From Chamaea fasciata (lineage: Eukaryota > Chordata > Aves > Passeriformes > Sylviidae), in the NCBI GenBank assembly GCA_029207755.1, contig JARCOQ010000005.1, positions 55,579,563 to 55,643,562 on the forward strand: a stretch of DNA of 64,000 nt, in the 5' to 3' direction. A program made the position numbers and the translations under genes. This document shows positions 35,641-46,512 of this stretch, in pieces; the stretch's first letter is position 1; each line of letters begins with the position of its first letter. The notes beneath the pieces are model-generated. The model was not told the origin of the DNA. It searched no databases and worked only from the letters and a program-made list of their open reading frames with translations.

Positions 35641-35770
35641 GTCTGTGCAAGCAGCGGCCTCCCCCCTTGGGCACACGGAGCTAATCCTATTTACTCAGCC
35701 CATCAATTTAACAGCTTTAATATTCGCATGGGTTCGATGGATGCAGCTGAAAGGTTTGCAGCAGCCAGGG
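35641..35770. promoter_or_regulatory. Candidate conserved non-coding element
   Basis: It contains TAATCC (bicoid/Otx-type homeodomain core) in 'GAGCTAATCCTATTTACTC' and AT-rich cores with CpGs ('AATATTCGCATGGGTTCG'). It follows a GC-rich piece. The character resembles developmental enhancers; there is no coding support. Confidence 0.28.
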
Positions 35771-36540
35771 AGGGGGGAGAGGCTGTGGTGAGCAGTGGGA
35801 GGCAGCCTTCCCATGCTGCCCAAAGCAAAAAAAAGTCATACAAAACCATGAAGGCTGAGGCATGTCTTATGCCCACTCACACAAACACACAAAGCAGACA
35901 ACATATGTGCAGCCCATTACACACCCCAACAGTGTCACTTTGGCAGTCGCAGCCTCAGGTTCTGCTGCCTCGTCATTTCTCTGGTCCCTCTCGCAGAGTA
36001 GGTGCTGGGGTTGGCAGAAGTGCCGTGGTCTGGTGGGATTGAGCTTGTGTTAGCACGAGGTCTTTCTCTTAAATTGGAAGGTGTGCATGGAAGGACAGAC
36101 ACAGGAACAAACACAGAAGGTGCCAAGCACCCCTAATGAGAGTGGTGACCCTGAGTGCCTCCTGCTCACACGCAGGCAGTTGTGGAGGAGCTCAGTCTCA
36201 TTCTGCTTTATGTTTAGCTGTTTCTCAGCTCTCTGTTTATAAATTCCTGAACTGAAATTCCTCCATTTATCTGTCCTGAGCATCCTTTAGCATCCTTCAG
36301 CTATACCTCCTGTGCTCTGGCTATAGATTAGAGCAATCCTGAGGAGGCAAGTCTTTTTAGGAGGATTCAAGAATGCAATCAGTGTTCCCAGCCTCTTGTC
36401 ATTGCTCCAAGTGATCGTGGACTTCAAAAAGAACCAGCACCCACCTCTGAAACCCCTGTGGTGTCTGTGTGCCCCTCCTCCAGCACTTGAGTCTTTACTA
36501 ATCACTTTATTCCAAATGTGGAACAGCTCTTGGTTTGTGG
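35771..36540. other. Single-copy sequence, nothing recognised
   Basis: A short run of CACA-rich sequence (about 35876-35925) is present. Nothing else stands out. Confidence 0.4.
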
Positions 36541-36544
36541 TTTA

Positions 36545-36567
36545 ACTCACGTGCGTGAGTCACACCT
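36545..36567. promoter_or_regulatory. E-box palindrome overlapping a T-box half-site
   Basis: Seven-base inverted arms ACTCACG and CGTGAGT (36545-36551, 36554-36560) flank TG and create CACGTG, the bHLH E-box. The right arm runs into TCACACCT at 36560-36567, an exact T-box half-site. TGAGTCAC overlaps as an AP-1-like site. Three recognisable sites packed in 23 bases is suggestive of a regulatory element. Function is not shown. Confidence 0.35.
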
Positions 36568-38555
36568 GAATTCCTCTCCTCACTACTGAGGTTAAATAGA
36601 ATTGGAGTGACTGTTGCCTTTCAGGGTATTACAGTCTTTGATGTGCAAAGGACATAGATCTGTCTGATATTTCAACCTGGCACATTTTTTACATTTAATC
36701 TGCTCTGTATTTATCTGTTTAGTTCTTAAACTAAATGTGGTTTTGGTTGTGGGGTTTGGTTTTTTTTTTTTTTCAATTTGCTTTTGCTGCTTGTGCTAGA
36801 GATCATGTGTTCTAACAAAAATCTCAAGTTTTCCAGTGCCAGCAGGCAGCCAATTTGAGGATTTTCTGTGAGTATCCAGACTTGGGCTCTGCCCCTAAGT
36901 CAGGCAGACACATTGCCATCATTCTGAATTAAGGCTGAAATGGAATCAAAAGAGGAAGAGCAGTGAATGCCTCCTTCAGTCATTCCTGTTCTCAAGACCC
37001 AAATGTACTCCTCTAAAAGAAATCCCAGTGTTTTGATCTAGTGGACAACACCCTTTTTCTCCAGGCTGAGAGCCCTTTGGGCAGTGATTTTACAATTTAG
37101 GAGGGATATTCCAATAGCGCTACAGAGTAAGTCAGATGAAGTGAAGGTCCTTAATTTGTCCGATTAGCAATGGGAGTTTATGGCAAAGGAGAGAACTCAG
37201 AGTGTGCACTTTCCAGCTGCTGGCATGCTGTGAGCCTGACACACCCCAAGGAATCCAGAAAAAATTCTTGAAGCATGAGAATAATTTTTCCCCTAGTTCT
37301 GCCTCCCCTTTTCCTCCAGGAGGGAGTTCCCAAGAGCTGTTTAGGGCTACATCTTGATTTCCCCATTGCCCTTCTCAACAATATATGTCATCCCTGGATT
37401 TTGATAGAAACACAGACACTGTTGATGTAGCAGATCTGTGTTCACCCCAGTATTCTGGGGTTTGGGTCAGGTTTTTTAGCCTCCTGTTTTGTTTCTTGTC
37501 ATTAATTGCTCATACTGTCCTCTGCTTGGTGCAGTAGGACCAAGTGTTCTCTTGTTCTGAAAGCGTGGGGATGGTTTTGGTAGAAGATTTGGCCAGTGCA
37601 GCTTCAATTAATTGTGTCAGCCATGGTGATAATCAACCATCAGGGAGCAAATCACTGGGGAAAGGCTGAGAAGTGCACATCAGAAGGTCTGAGGTGAGGA
37701 AGCAGAAGATCCAGACCTGGGGGAGAGTGATGCATCTAGCACAGCTGGATAGGAGAGGACAGTTGGAAAGCAGTTGGGAGCAGGATTTAGGACTCAGGAT
37801 ATTCAGAATGAAGGCAATAGCAAGGATGTGGTTTTCTCAGCCGAGATAAAATGACTTTTAACTGGGAAGCCATTAAAAGTGATGGCACCCTCTTTCTTTC
37901 CTTTGCTCCGGCTGCTTATGTCCACTGTGCTGTAACTCTGTGGGATCTCAGGCTGTGACAGGGTCAGGGGAATGGGGGAGCTAAACTGGCTGAAAACAAA
38001 TAATTTACTATCCCAGGTTTATCTGTCAATTCACTGGGTCCCAAATCTGACAGTCACACAGCTTTTCAAGCAAGGATGCTGGCACAGGGGAGGGGATGTC
38101 ATCTGCCAGAGGGATGGGGAGATCCACATAATTTCCAGCACTCCCTCCCTGGAAGCATCAGGCCAAAACAGCTGATGGATCAGCACGAGGAGGCTGGCAC
38201 CCACCCTGCTGCGTGTGCTTAAAGAGGCTGCAAACAAGCAAAACATACTTTAAAGCCTGAGCAGGTCTGGGCAAAACTGAGTAGTCACTTGCCTCCCTCA
38301 AGCAGCTGCTCTTCAGAGACCGTGTGTTGCACAAGTCATGGCAGAGCCCACGAGGAGGTCACACAGGCAGCCTGGGCAGAAGGAGCTGCAAAAGGTGGTC
38401 CACAGGGTCCAACCTCCTCATTTCTGCTCCGAGTATCAAGTCTGCACCCCGCAGCAGCTTCCCAAGAGGGAGCAGCACTAGTGCAAGCACACATGTTCCT
38501 GACTGGAAGTAACTAAATTGGGCAGCAAAAAAATGCAAAAAGGAAAAAAGGGATT
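36568..38555. other. Single-copy sequence with a T run
   Basis: A T run lies at about 36760-36773. No mobile element or gene recognised. Confidence 0.4.
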
Positions 38556-38571
38556 AAAAAAAAAAAAAAAA
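38556..38571. repeat. (A)16 homopolymer
   Basis: An A run following A-rich sequence. No retrocopy body is recognisable upstream. Confidence 0.85.
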
Positions 38572-39180
38572 GGATGAGCAGCTTCCAGTTTTAAATGGAG
38601 TGATAGAAAGATACATCCTGGCAGGCAAGATTAGGGAGACAGATTATAGGCAGAGAGATTTCATCAAAAATGGGGAAACTCCTCAGAGTTTTATTTTCCA
38701 AATACTGGCTATGTGGCTTTGCTGAATGGTTACCACAGGAGGTGAGTTAAATCCTCACCTGGAGAAATGGGAAAGCTCTCCCACCAGTGGGGCTAAGGAT
38801 TCATCCCAGTTGAGACCCGACCTGGTATGCTTATGGCAAGATACAAACTTTACATGGGTGTTCTGCTGCTGCTGCTGCTGCTGCTTCTGTCTGAGCCCAT
38901 GATCAACCCCTGCGCAGGGAGAGGTCAGGGGGCCATGGTCCTCTGAGGCCACACAAAGATTTCATCAGAAGTTCAACGCCAAGACATCTTCCCTAAACTG
39001 CATTCAGTCCCCGCTGACCTGATCAGCTGCCTTTTGTTAGAAGTGCCGGCTCTCCCTAGGAGAGGCACTGTCACACTGGTGAATTGCCCTCCCTTTTTCA
39101 CAGAATGCTGGGGTGTTTTTTTTTCCCTCAGGAGCTTTGATGTGGAGAGGTAACGACCAAATGTCCCACACCCGCCCTGT
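38572..39180. other. Single-copy sequence with a trinucleotide repeat
   Basis: Contains the (CTG)7 run described below. Nothing else recognised. Confidence 0.4.
38863..38884. repeat. (CTG)7 trinucleotide microsatellite
   Basis: Seven CTG units. On the minus strand this reads CAG and gives a run of glutamines in a 65-codon frame (38755-38952) that is otherwise unremarkable. Triplet repeats of this type are prone to length change. Confidence 0.9.
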
Positions 39181-39450
39181 CGCCCATCAGCTGCCGCTGC
39201 AGGTCTCAGCACCTTGTAGGGTTTCATCTCCTCCAGCGGAGTTAATCCCTCTTCACTTCCATTTCCTTTCACCCCGACTTTGCTCTCCTCCGTGAATTTA
39301 GCTGGAGCCGAATCACACACCGCCCCCTCCGGGCTCCCCTTCCCTGGAAGCAGGAACTGGAGTGACCCCGGCAAGCCCCAGGAGAAGAGAGACAATCAGC
39401 GAGCCCCCGGCGGCCGCCGTGGTTCTGCTGTGCTGTGCGCCAGCACAAGC
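39180..39450. promoter_or_regulatory. GC- and CpG-richer candidate regulatory block
   Basis: CpGs recur (TCGCCCATC, CTGCCGCTG, CCAGCGGAG, CCCCGAC, CTCCGTG, CCCGGCGGCCGCCG) over about 270 bases with a TAAT core (GAGTTAATCCC). No first exon or TATA box was identified. It may be an enhancer or a weak promoter. Confidence 0.3.
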
Positions 39451-40199
39451 AGCAAATTCCAAGAAGATGCGATCATCAGCAGCTCTGTGAAGACAGGAAA
39501 GTGGTTACAAATGCTCTCTGCCTCAAAGAGAGAGAGAAGAAACCACAATCTGGCTGCAGCTGCACCTCGTGCTTTCTGATAAATGTGCTGTTTTGAAACA
39601 TTCGCTGTGGTACCCGGGTATGGGTAGAGGTGAAAACAAGCACACCGATGGATGCAATGGGACTGCTTCATCTCCAGCCAACACAAACAGAGCCTACTTC
39701 CTGCCTGGATACAAAGTCCTCCTACAAAAGGGAACAGAGATAGAGGTTTCTTCCTCAGAGCTATCTACATTGCACATTCAGGGAGAGAAAAATTTGCTAG
39801 GGCATATGGCATGACCATCCACATGTGGGATCTAGGGTTTAAACCGTTGAAGTCCTCAGTGCTTCAAATACAGCATCTTCTTTAAACACTGATGCTACTC
39901 AGCAGGCAAATATGTCTCATCATCATCATCATATTTTCCTCAGTGTTCTCCCTTAAGTTGTCTCTGTTTTGATAACGTGCTGAATATGCATCTGCTTACG
40001 CAAAGAGGAGGGAGCAAGTGTTCACAAGCAACCCTATGATGACAGTAAATGGCAGAGTGAACAAAGTTTAAAGTTTCCTGAAATGTTTAGATACCAGTTC
40101 AACGGCCAGATTCTCCATACAGCCCAATGTCCACATATGGTTCAGTTAGAAATTATTGGGTTGGTTGAGGCGCAAAGAGATGTAAAAAGAAAATATTAC
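39451..40199. other. Single-copy sequence
   Basis: A (CAT)5 run lies at 39917-39932. No gene recognised. Confidence 0.4.
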
Positions 40200-40345
40200 T
40201 CATAAATCATAGCATGGTTTGGGTTGGAAGGAGCCTTTAAGACCATCTCTCTCATTCCAGCTTCCTGCCATGGGCAGGGACACCTTCCACTATTCCAGAT
40301 TGCTCAAAGCCCCATCAAATCTGTCCTTGAACATTTATTGATGCC
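40200..40345 (-). mobile_element. CR1 retrotransposon, short 3' fragment
   Basis: The reversed tail (AAATCATAGCATGG) and 3' UTR ('GCCATGGGCAGGGACACC') are present. It breaks off at 'TCCTTGAACATTTATTGATG', about 145 bases in. Confidence 0.9.
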
Positions 40346-41341
40346 TCCCTAGCCAGTTTGACCCGGCCTTCCGTGCTGTTTTACCAGCTGGAGCTATGTG
40401 TTCCCAGCACATCCCTGTATCTCCCCGGTGAGTCCCTTATTCCAGATGCTTTAGGGGAGGGCACATCCCTGAGCGTCTCTCTCACACTCCATTGCTGCAA
40501 AGCTGAATGGATCCTTTTCTGCCCTAGTCTGAAAAGGCCACCACAAAACATAGAATCTGGCCTCGATATTGATATCTTACATTCCTTATTTTCATTATCA
40601 AAAGGTTTTATTGAAGCCTTGAATTTGCCACAGTGGGTATCCTTTCAAAATCTGCCAAGTTTGCTGTAGAAAAAACAGATAACATTACCTTGGTATTTGT
40701 GGTATTCCTTGTGCTGCTCTTCCCACTTCAGCGGAAGACTGCTGAGGATGTTTAGGGAAAGGCTAAGATAAATGTTCCTCAATATCAAAATAAACAATAG
40801 AGGCTAATGCGCAGCTTGTATTTTTCATGCTCATATTGGATTCTAGTTTGAGTTTAAAGGGAGATGCCCCAGAGCTTTCAGGCTGTGGCTCCCGAGTCCA
40901 GAAGGATCAAGGGCAGAAGTGAGGACATATTCATGTACTTGTGCACATGCAGATAAAAAAAGTTTCCCTGCCTAAAGTCTCTCTTTCGGCATGGAAGCAT
41001 GTTGCCAACACTCAGCAAATACTAAATAATAGCAACAGTACAAGAATTCTTCCACAGGATAATTCACCAGCCACAAAAATTACCATAACTATCCACCAGC
41101 CTCTGGTCTGGCAGGGTAAAAGGCAGAAGTTTAACTTGCTGCATAAGAGGAAAATAGAAATTCTCCAGGGCAGTCCTGTAGTGGTCCAAAGAGATCGTGG
41201 TTTTCCTGCTTTGAACTGTGTGCAAAGGAAAGAGTGAAGTCCAGAGCCAACCCACTGAGTATTCAGGCCTAGAATTTGAAAAGACCAGACACTGAATCCT
41301 TGATGTTTAGTTCCTTATGCCAGGCTCTTGCTCCCACAAAA
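40346..41341. other. Single-copy sequence, nothing recognised
   Basis: Balanced composition, short chance frames only. Confidence 0.4.
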
Positions 41342-41478
41342 GCTGGGAGTGTTTAAGGCCAGGTGGGATGGGGCTCTGAGCAACCTGGGCTAGTGGAAGG
41401 TGTCCCTGCCCATGGCAGGAGGTTGGAAAGAGATGATTTTTGAGGTCCCCTCCAACCCAAACCACTCTGTGATTCAAT
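41342..41478 (+). mobile_element. CR1 retrotransposon, short 3' fragment
   Basis: It starts at 'GGGAGTGTTTAAGGCCAGG', includes 'CTGCCCATGGCAGGAGG', and ends with tail 'CACTCTGTGATTCAATTG'. Confidence 0.9.
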
Positions 41479-42068
41479 TGCATCAGGAGATGTTGAGTTT
41501 AATATAGCATCCTAGCAAAAACCACTTGGGGTGTGGCAGTCTAGGAGAATAAGATTAAGGCAAATTATAGGTATTTCAAGCCAAAATTCACCATTTCATA
41601 GCTAAGTGAACAGACAAAACATAAAATGCTCTTTGTCCTTTTGAACATATAACATGACCTGCTCTATGGCCTAATCCTGAAACTCCCACAGGATGCAATT
41701 TGATGCCTCAATTATCCTGCTCCTATTGAAAGGGCTTCTAAGAAGCACCTGATGCGGGACACTCTTGGTACAATCTGGAGCAAAAGGAAAGAAGAGCTGC
41801 ACAATTCTGGAGGCAGTGGTGCAAAACACAGCCATGCAAAATTCTCATTTGATCTCTTTCTCAGAAGCCATTATCTCAGAAACATCTCGGTATGTTAAGG
41901 CACTGCCTCGATGGCTTGTTACTCCTGCAGTGCCTGAAAGACTGACTTGCTGGAGCCTTCTTTCAGACACGTTTCATTCTGCTGTCAAATTTTAAGTATT
42001 TGGGTTCAGTTTCAGCTGTTGCCACTGCAATGTCACCTGTGGTCCTGCAGAAAAAGCAGGAGACAACA

Positions 42069-42092
42069 GTGGTGGTGGTGGTGGTGGTGGTG
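42069..42092. repeat. (TGG)8 trinucleotide microsatellite
   Basis: About eight TGG units, giving a tryptophan run in one frame, which is a clear sign that the frame is not coding. Confidence 0.9.
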
Positions 42093-42922
42093 CCTCAGCT
42101 CCACAGGACAAAACACTGCCTGGTTTCTCCTCTCACATGGAAATAACTCCACTGCTGTCAACAGAGTAGCCCTGTTAGCTCCAAGTCAGGTCTGTTGACC
42201 TTGCTGGATCTGTCTTCTGCTGGTGTTGTTGCTGAGGTTACAGGATGGAGCAATGATGACCCCTATCTGTGCTTTCCTCTGTTATGGTGTACCTTTGAAA
42301 TGTACCCACAGCAAGTTTAGACATGGGAAAACCTGTTGTCTCCTAAGAAACTCCAGATAGATTTAACTGCTGATATCGCTTTAAAAATCCTTTTGCTCTT
42401 TCCCTGTGATTGTTAGGAAAATCTCCACAATACCACTGGACATGGACACTTGAGGCCCCCCCACGAAATGTCACTTCAGACCAGTGTTCCTTTGGGAATA
42501 TATGGTGGTAGCTTCTTACAGAGGCACCTGGCCTTTATTTTTCACCGCAGGCCCACTGACAGTGTGTGAAGATACCGTTCCTGAGCTCCCAGAATTTCTG
42601 CTGAGACTGAGTACAGGCCTGAAGACAAAGCCCTAGGGGTGCATGTTGCAGTTCTAGGTATTCTGGGTAAAAAACTCTTCCCTGGCAAGGTTGATGAGTC
42701 TGAGGATTCTCACATAACAGTTCTTGTAGGGTTTTATCTCTAAATAAATCTGAGGGAAACAGGTGCAAAACCAGGCTTGCTGAACTGGCACAGCCGTGTG
42801 TCTAAAAGTGAGGAAATGACACATCCTGATTGTCCAAGCCATGGAAAGGGCAGGGGATTTAATATTTTCCTAGATGAGGCAGAGTCTGTCCCCTTTCTTG
42901 CCTGGCAGATGAGTTTCACCAC

Positions 42923-42949
42923 TTTTTTTTTTTTTTTTTTTTTTTTTTT
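42923..42949. repeat. (T)27 homopolymer
   Basis: The longest homopolymer in the window. On the minus strand it reads as (A)27, but no retrocopy with a poly(A) signal is recognisable to its right. Confidence 0.9.
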
Positions 42950-43764
42950 AACTGCTGGACCACAGTGTTACAGATAATCACAGTGTAAACAACATTCTTT
43001 TAGTGCAGCTTTTGTCTCTTTTCTGTAGGATGGAAAGTCTTGTGAAATCAGCTTCTGTCATGCCAGGCACTGAAGAAAACATGTGTTTTTAGACTAAATA
43101 ACACCAAACCAAAGGTGAGGGGGAAGCAGAAGCATGAATGAGGGATTTGATGGAGTTCCTGCAGCAAGTCTATGCCCAGGCTGGAACTTAGTCCAAATAC
43201 CTCACACCTTCCTTGTAAGAATCAGGGTGAAGCTGCTCCCCAGCCCACCTTGCACTGATCAGGTTATGATTTTCCTGCCTGTTGCTATAACACACAACCA
43301 GGTTTGTAAGACATGTGAAAATTATGGCTTCATAAATAATGTGATCCAATTTCTATTTGCTGGCAACCTGATCTCTTTTGTGTATTCAGGACTACCAGGA
43401 TTCAGGAAAACCGAAGAACTGCACATGCTCATTTTGCCTCACTTCTGAAGTCCTGGGTGTGTTTATCCTTAACCATAATTCTTTCCCCAGCCTTGCTCTT
43501 ACTTCCAGCCCTGACCTTATCTTAGGCTGTCAGAATAGTAGTTTAAAAACAAAGGTGCAGCCAGTTTTCTTTTCTTTTTAGTACAGTTTGACAGGGTTAA
43601 AATGCAGAACACAGACCTTCCAATTATCACAAAGTGCTGTGATTTCCTTGTCTGTTGTGCACTGTTTTATGCTAAAATCCATAGACCCATTCTAATTTCA
43701 GAGGGAAAAAGGGAGCTGCCTTCCATCCCACAGCAGGAGAGGTAAAAGCTTAGGTAGGCTGGTA

Positions 43765-43824
43765 TTTTTTACCAGAAGTATTTGTGTGGTTGAAGATTTT
43801 TTTTTTTTACCAGAAGTATTTGTG
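43765..43824. repeat. Direct duplication, 22-base identical units
   Basis: TTTTTTACCAGAAGTATTTGTG-type units occur at 43765-43786 and 43803-43824, 38 bases apart, with the T run lengthened in the second unit. This is a local segmental duplication by slippage. Confidence 0.85.
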
Positions 43825-44214
43825 CTAAAGACTGTTTTGAGGATTTTGTACCATTAGAGTCACTTTCGCATACAAAGCTGAAGTTTATGCTGGGGTTGAT
43901 GTATTGTTATTCTCAAGGATGTAATGAGGATTAGCAAAAAGAGTTTGAAGGTGACTCAGATGCCATTTTCTGTACTGTATTTATCTAGTGCTAGTCACAG
44001 ATTTCATGCTCTACTGGCTGCCCGAGGACTAGGAAGAAAACAGTCTTCACAACTCCTATGATTTATCACCCACACCGTAAAGTTTAATTTCACTTTTGAA
44101 GTACCGGCACTGCCCTGGCAGAAAAAAAAAGGAGGCTGGACAAGCATGCTTATGCTTGTAGTGGTATTGGAAAATTTCTCAAGTACCTGTGGGCAGGTGT
44201 GGCTCACATACTTG

Positions 44215-44310
44215 GGTTAAACCAATCGCCAGATCTAGGGTCAGGAAGGAATTTTGCCCTAGGTCACATTGGCAGGGATGATTGTGTTGTTTTTGTTTCC
44301 CTTGCTTTGC
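44215..44310 (+). mobile_element. Possible ancient interspersed repeat
   Basis: The phrase 'GGTCAGGAAGGAATTTTGCC' followed by 'TAGGTCACATTGGCAGGGAT' and a T-rich stretch resembles an old dispersed repeat of sauropsid genomes that I recall but cannot name with certainty. The match cannot be checked here. Confidence 0.25.
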
Positions 44311-45099
44311 TGTGTGGGTTGTGGTTGGCTTCCTAGATTATCTATTGCCATCTTAAGAAATGCTAATGACCCAGGCTTTAAGTCCACAGGTGGAATTGTA
44401 GATCCAACCCTGCAGGTCTCAGGCCTGCCTCAGAGAGTGACTGCAGCCACTTTGGGCCCCTGTGCAGAGACTCCAGCACAAGGCATCCTCAGGGCTCTCA
44501 GCATCCTTCAGAATGCCCTGTGGTCTGGACATCTCCATCTAACAGAATCCCTGGGTGTGTGCAGTTTGGAAATCTGGGCATGCTGGAACTCTCTCTTGGT
44601 TCTTTCCCTGTGGTGCAGCAGGTTTTCAGATTGTTTTGGGTGACGGAGCACCTTGTGATGAGGACTGGGATATGGATGCTCCCTGGAACTTGTCAGCCTG
44701 CAGGATGCTTATGATTGCAATGCCCTGGAGTTGAGGATGTGGGTGACCTTTTCTGGGTGGCACAGCACTGTCATTTGATTTTCTGTGTTGCTGGGGTGGG
44801 GTATGGTTGGTACAGTTCCCTCTTTATTAGTGGGATTGAAAATAGTAGAAGGTTTACATTTAATAATTACTGTTCTCATACCACTTATGTGGGATGACTG
44901 GAATCAGATTAGGAGCGTGGTTGCACGATCCAAGAAAGCCAGAATGTGAGAGCATCACTTTGGAGAGATGGCAGTCTCAAAAGCAGGCACCCACCCCTTT
45001 TAATGAAAGCACTTTGGCCACAATTGCACCGTTAATTCATTTCAGATATGTTGCTGCATCTGAATTTCCCAGCTGACCAGTGATTAAAACAAGTCATTT
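44311..45099. other. Single-copy sequence, nothing recognised
   Basis: A 124-codon plus-strand frame (44269-44643) starts inside the possible old repeat and has no recognised domain. Confidence 0.4.
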
Positions 45100-45490
45100 G
45101 GGGAGTGGCTTGTGTGATGTTGGTATTAATAGGATGAAAACAACCAGAAAGTTAGGGGCATTCTTCTGAGGTACTGAAAAGCCTTAATGAGGTCCTTAAT
45201 TATGCAATAACTTCTTTGCAAGCAAACACATGCCTATTATCATTATTATTGTGCTGATAGTTGATATCCCACTGACATGAACAATTTAGAGAATTCCAAG
45301 TATTGTGCAGCACTCCTGCCAGCTCGGAATAGGCTGACACAGCTACAGCTACCTATTTAAGAAGATTAACCTGATTTTATTTGCATAAGAATTTAAAGCA
45401 ACAAAACCACTTGCCACACCCAGGAAACAATAATTAAAAATTAATCACTGCACATTCTCGTATTAGCTGTGTGGTTAACTTCTGAGTGCT
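45100..45490. promoter_or_regulatory. Candidate conserved non-coding element
   Basis: AT-rich but not low-complexity. It has several TAAT/ATTA homeodomain cores (GTCCTTAATTATGC, AATAATTAAAAATTAATC) and an exact octamer ATTTGCAT at 45379-45386 (POU-domain site). It has no repeat signatures and no coding frame. This profile is common for enhancers of developmental genes in gene-poor regions. Confidence 0.33.
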
Positions 45491-45550
45491 ACCGTCAATG
45501 CCAAATCCAAAGTGAGATGCTCTGGAATATCTTTCCCTAGGTTTTCCAGG

Positions 45551-45612
45551 TTCTTAGAACTACAGAATATGCTGAGTTGGAAGGGATGAGTCCCATCGAG
45601 TCCAAGAAGCAC
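45551..45612 (-). mobile_element. CR1 retrotransposon, very short 3' fragment
   Basis: Reversed tail (TTAGAACTACAGAATATGCTGAGTTGG) plus the first 3' UTR bases, 'GGAAGGGATGAGTCCC', with the match ending by 'GAGTCCAAG'. Confidence 0.75.
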
Positions 45613-46084
45613 GTCATGTGCCTTCCTTCGATGTGCAAAGAAAACGTCTCATTATTCAGTCTAGAAGAAAAAGAAAAAGCATCTTGAGTACAATGTACAT
45701 AATTATTCTTAAGTGGGCATCCCCTAGGAATGACGACAAGCGAATCTTTGAATGCCTTCTGTTACCTGCACACAATTCCAGCAGTTCTGCATGTCTATGT
45801 TGGCCATTACTCTGAGACATCGGGCTGAAGAAACCGTAAAACAAGGGCTTTCACTCTCAGTTGAGGTTCTCCAAGTCCAGAGAGAAGCCCTCCAGGAAAG
45901 GCAGGGTATTTTGTGCCGGCATCTTCTGCCGAACGGAGAGTGGTTGCAGGGGAGTATCCATCCCAGCAGCTCAAGCTTCAACAGTTAAGTGAAAGAGGAG
46001 AAGGAGCAAAACCCGATGTAAAAAAGAACATCGAAAACTCGCGTTTTGAAAAGCCTCAGCCACGGGTTGTTGCTAATTTTTGTT
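45613..46084. other. Single-copy sequence, nothing recognised
   Basis: An A/G-rich piece lies at 45660-45690. Nothing else seen. Confidence 0.4.
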
Positions 46085-46215
46085 GCTGGAGCAGCAGCCG
46101 GGTGCCAGCGCCAACCGCAGCGCTTGGGGATGCGGGGCACGGGATCCGCTCCGGCACCGCGGCCCGCGCGCGGCCCCTGCCGGCACCGCCAGCAGCTGCG
46201 CCCGGAGCCTTCTGG
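46085..46215. promoter_or_regulatory. CpG-rich patch
   Basis: CpGs are dense (CCGCAGCGCTTGG, GATCCGCTCCGG, CGCGGCCCGCGCGCGGCC near 46158) for about 130 bases, followed directly by a CR1 inserted on the minus strand. No promoter elements or exon recognised. It may be a small CpG island or an exonised GC-rich repeat. Confidence 0.45.
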
Positions 46216-46225
46216 AGGAGTTGGA

Positions 46226-46512
46226 AAAATCTTGGAATCAAGGTATAGCCTGGGTTGGAAGGGACCTTAGACCCCCAGTTTCAACCCCCTTGCCGTGGAC
46301 AGAGACACCTCCCACTATCCCAGCTTGCTCAGAGCCCCATCCAGCCTGGCCTTGGACCCTTCCAGGGATGGGGCAGCTGCAGCTTCTCTGGGCAACCTGT
46401 GCCAGGGCCTCGCCACTCTCACAGGAAAAAATTCTTCCTAGTATCCAAGCTAAACCTACTCTCTGTCAGTTTGAAGACACTGCCCTTTGTCCTATCACTC
46501 CAGGCCTTTCTG
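46226..46512 (-). mobile_element. CR1 retrotransposon, 3' fragment
   Basis: A degraded reversed tail (TCTTGGAATCAAGG) precedes the 3' UTR ('TTGCCGTGGACAGAGACACC', several substitutions) and the ORF2 end. It stops at 'CACTCCAGGCC'. The copy abuts the CpG-rich patch. Confidence 0.9.

Larger units (their letters stand above)
41479..44210. other. Single-copy sequence with several simple repeats
   Basis: Contains (TGG)n at 42069-42092, a 27-base T run at 42923-42949 and a 38-base-spaced direct duplication at 43765-43824. A CR1-like phrase at about 42655-42700 was considered and not accepted. Confidence 0.4.

Noticed and set aside
38755..38952. Polyglutamine protein
   Set aside because: The glutamine run is just the (CTG)7 microsatellite read on the minus strand.
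41947..42198. Tryptophan-rich peptide
   Set aside because: Produced by the (TGG)n microsatellite, not coding.
42640..42720. Possible diverged CR1 fragment ('AAAAAACTCTTCCCTGGCAAGG')
   Set aside because: Only one short phrase resembles CR1; no following 3' UTR or tail.
42923..42949. Poly(T) as the reversed poly(A) tail of a processed pseudogene
   Set aside because: No poly(A) signal on the minus strand and no gene-like sequence to the right.
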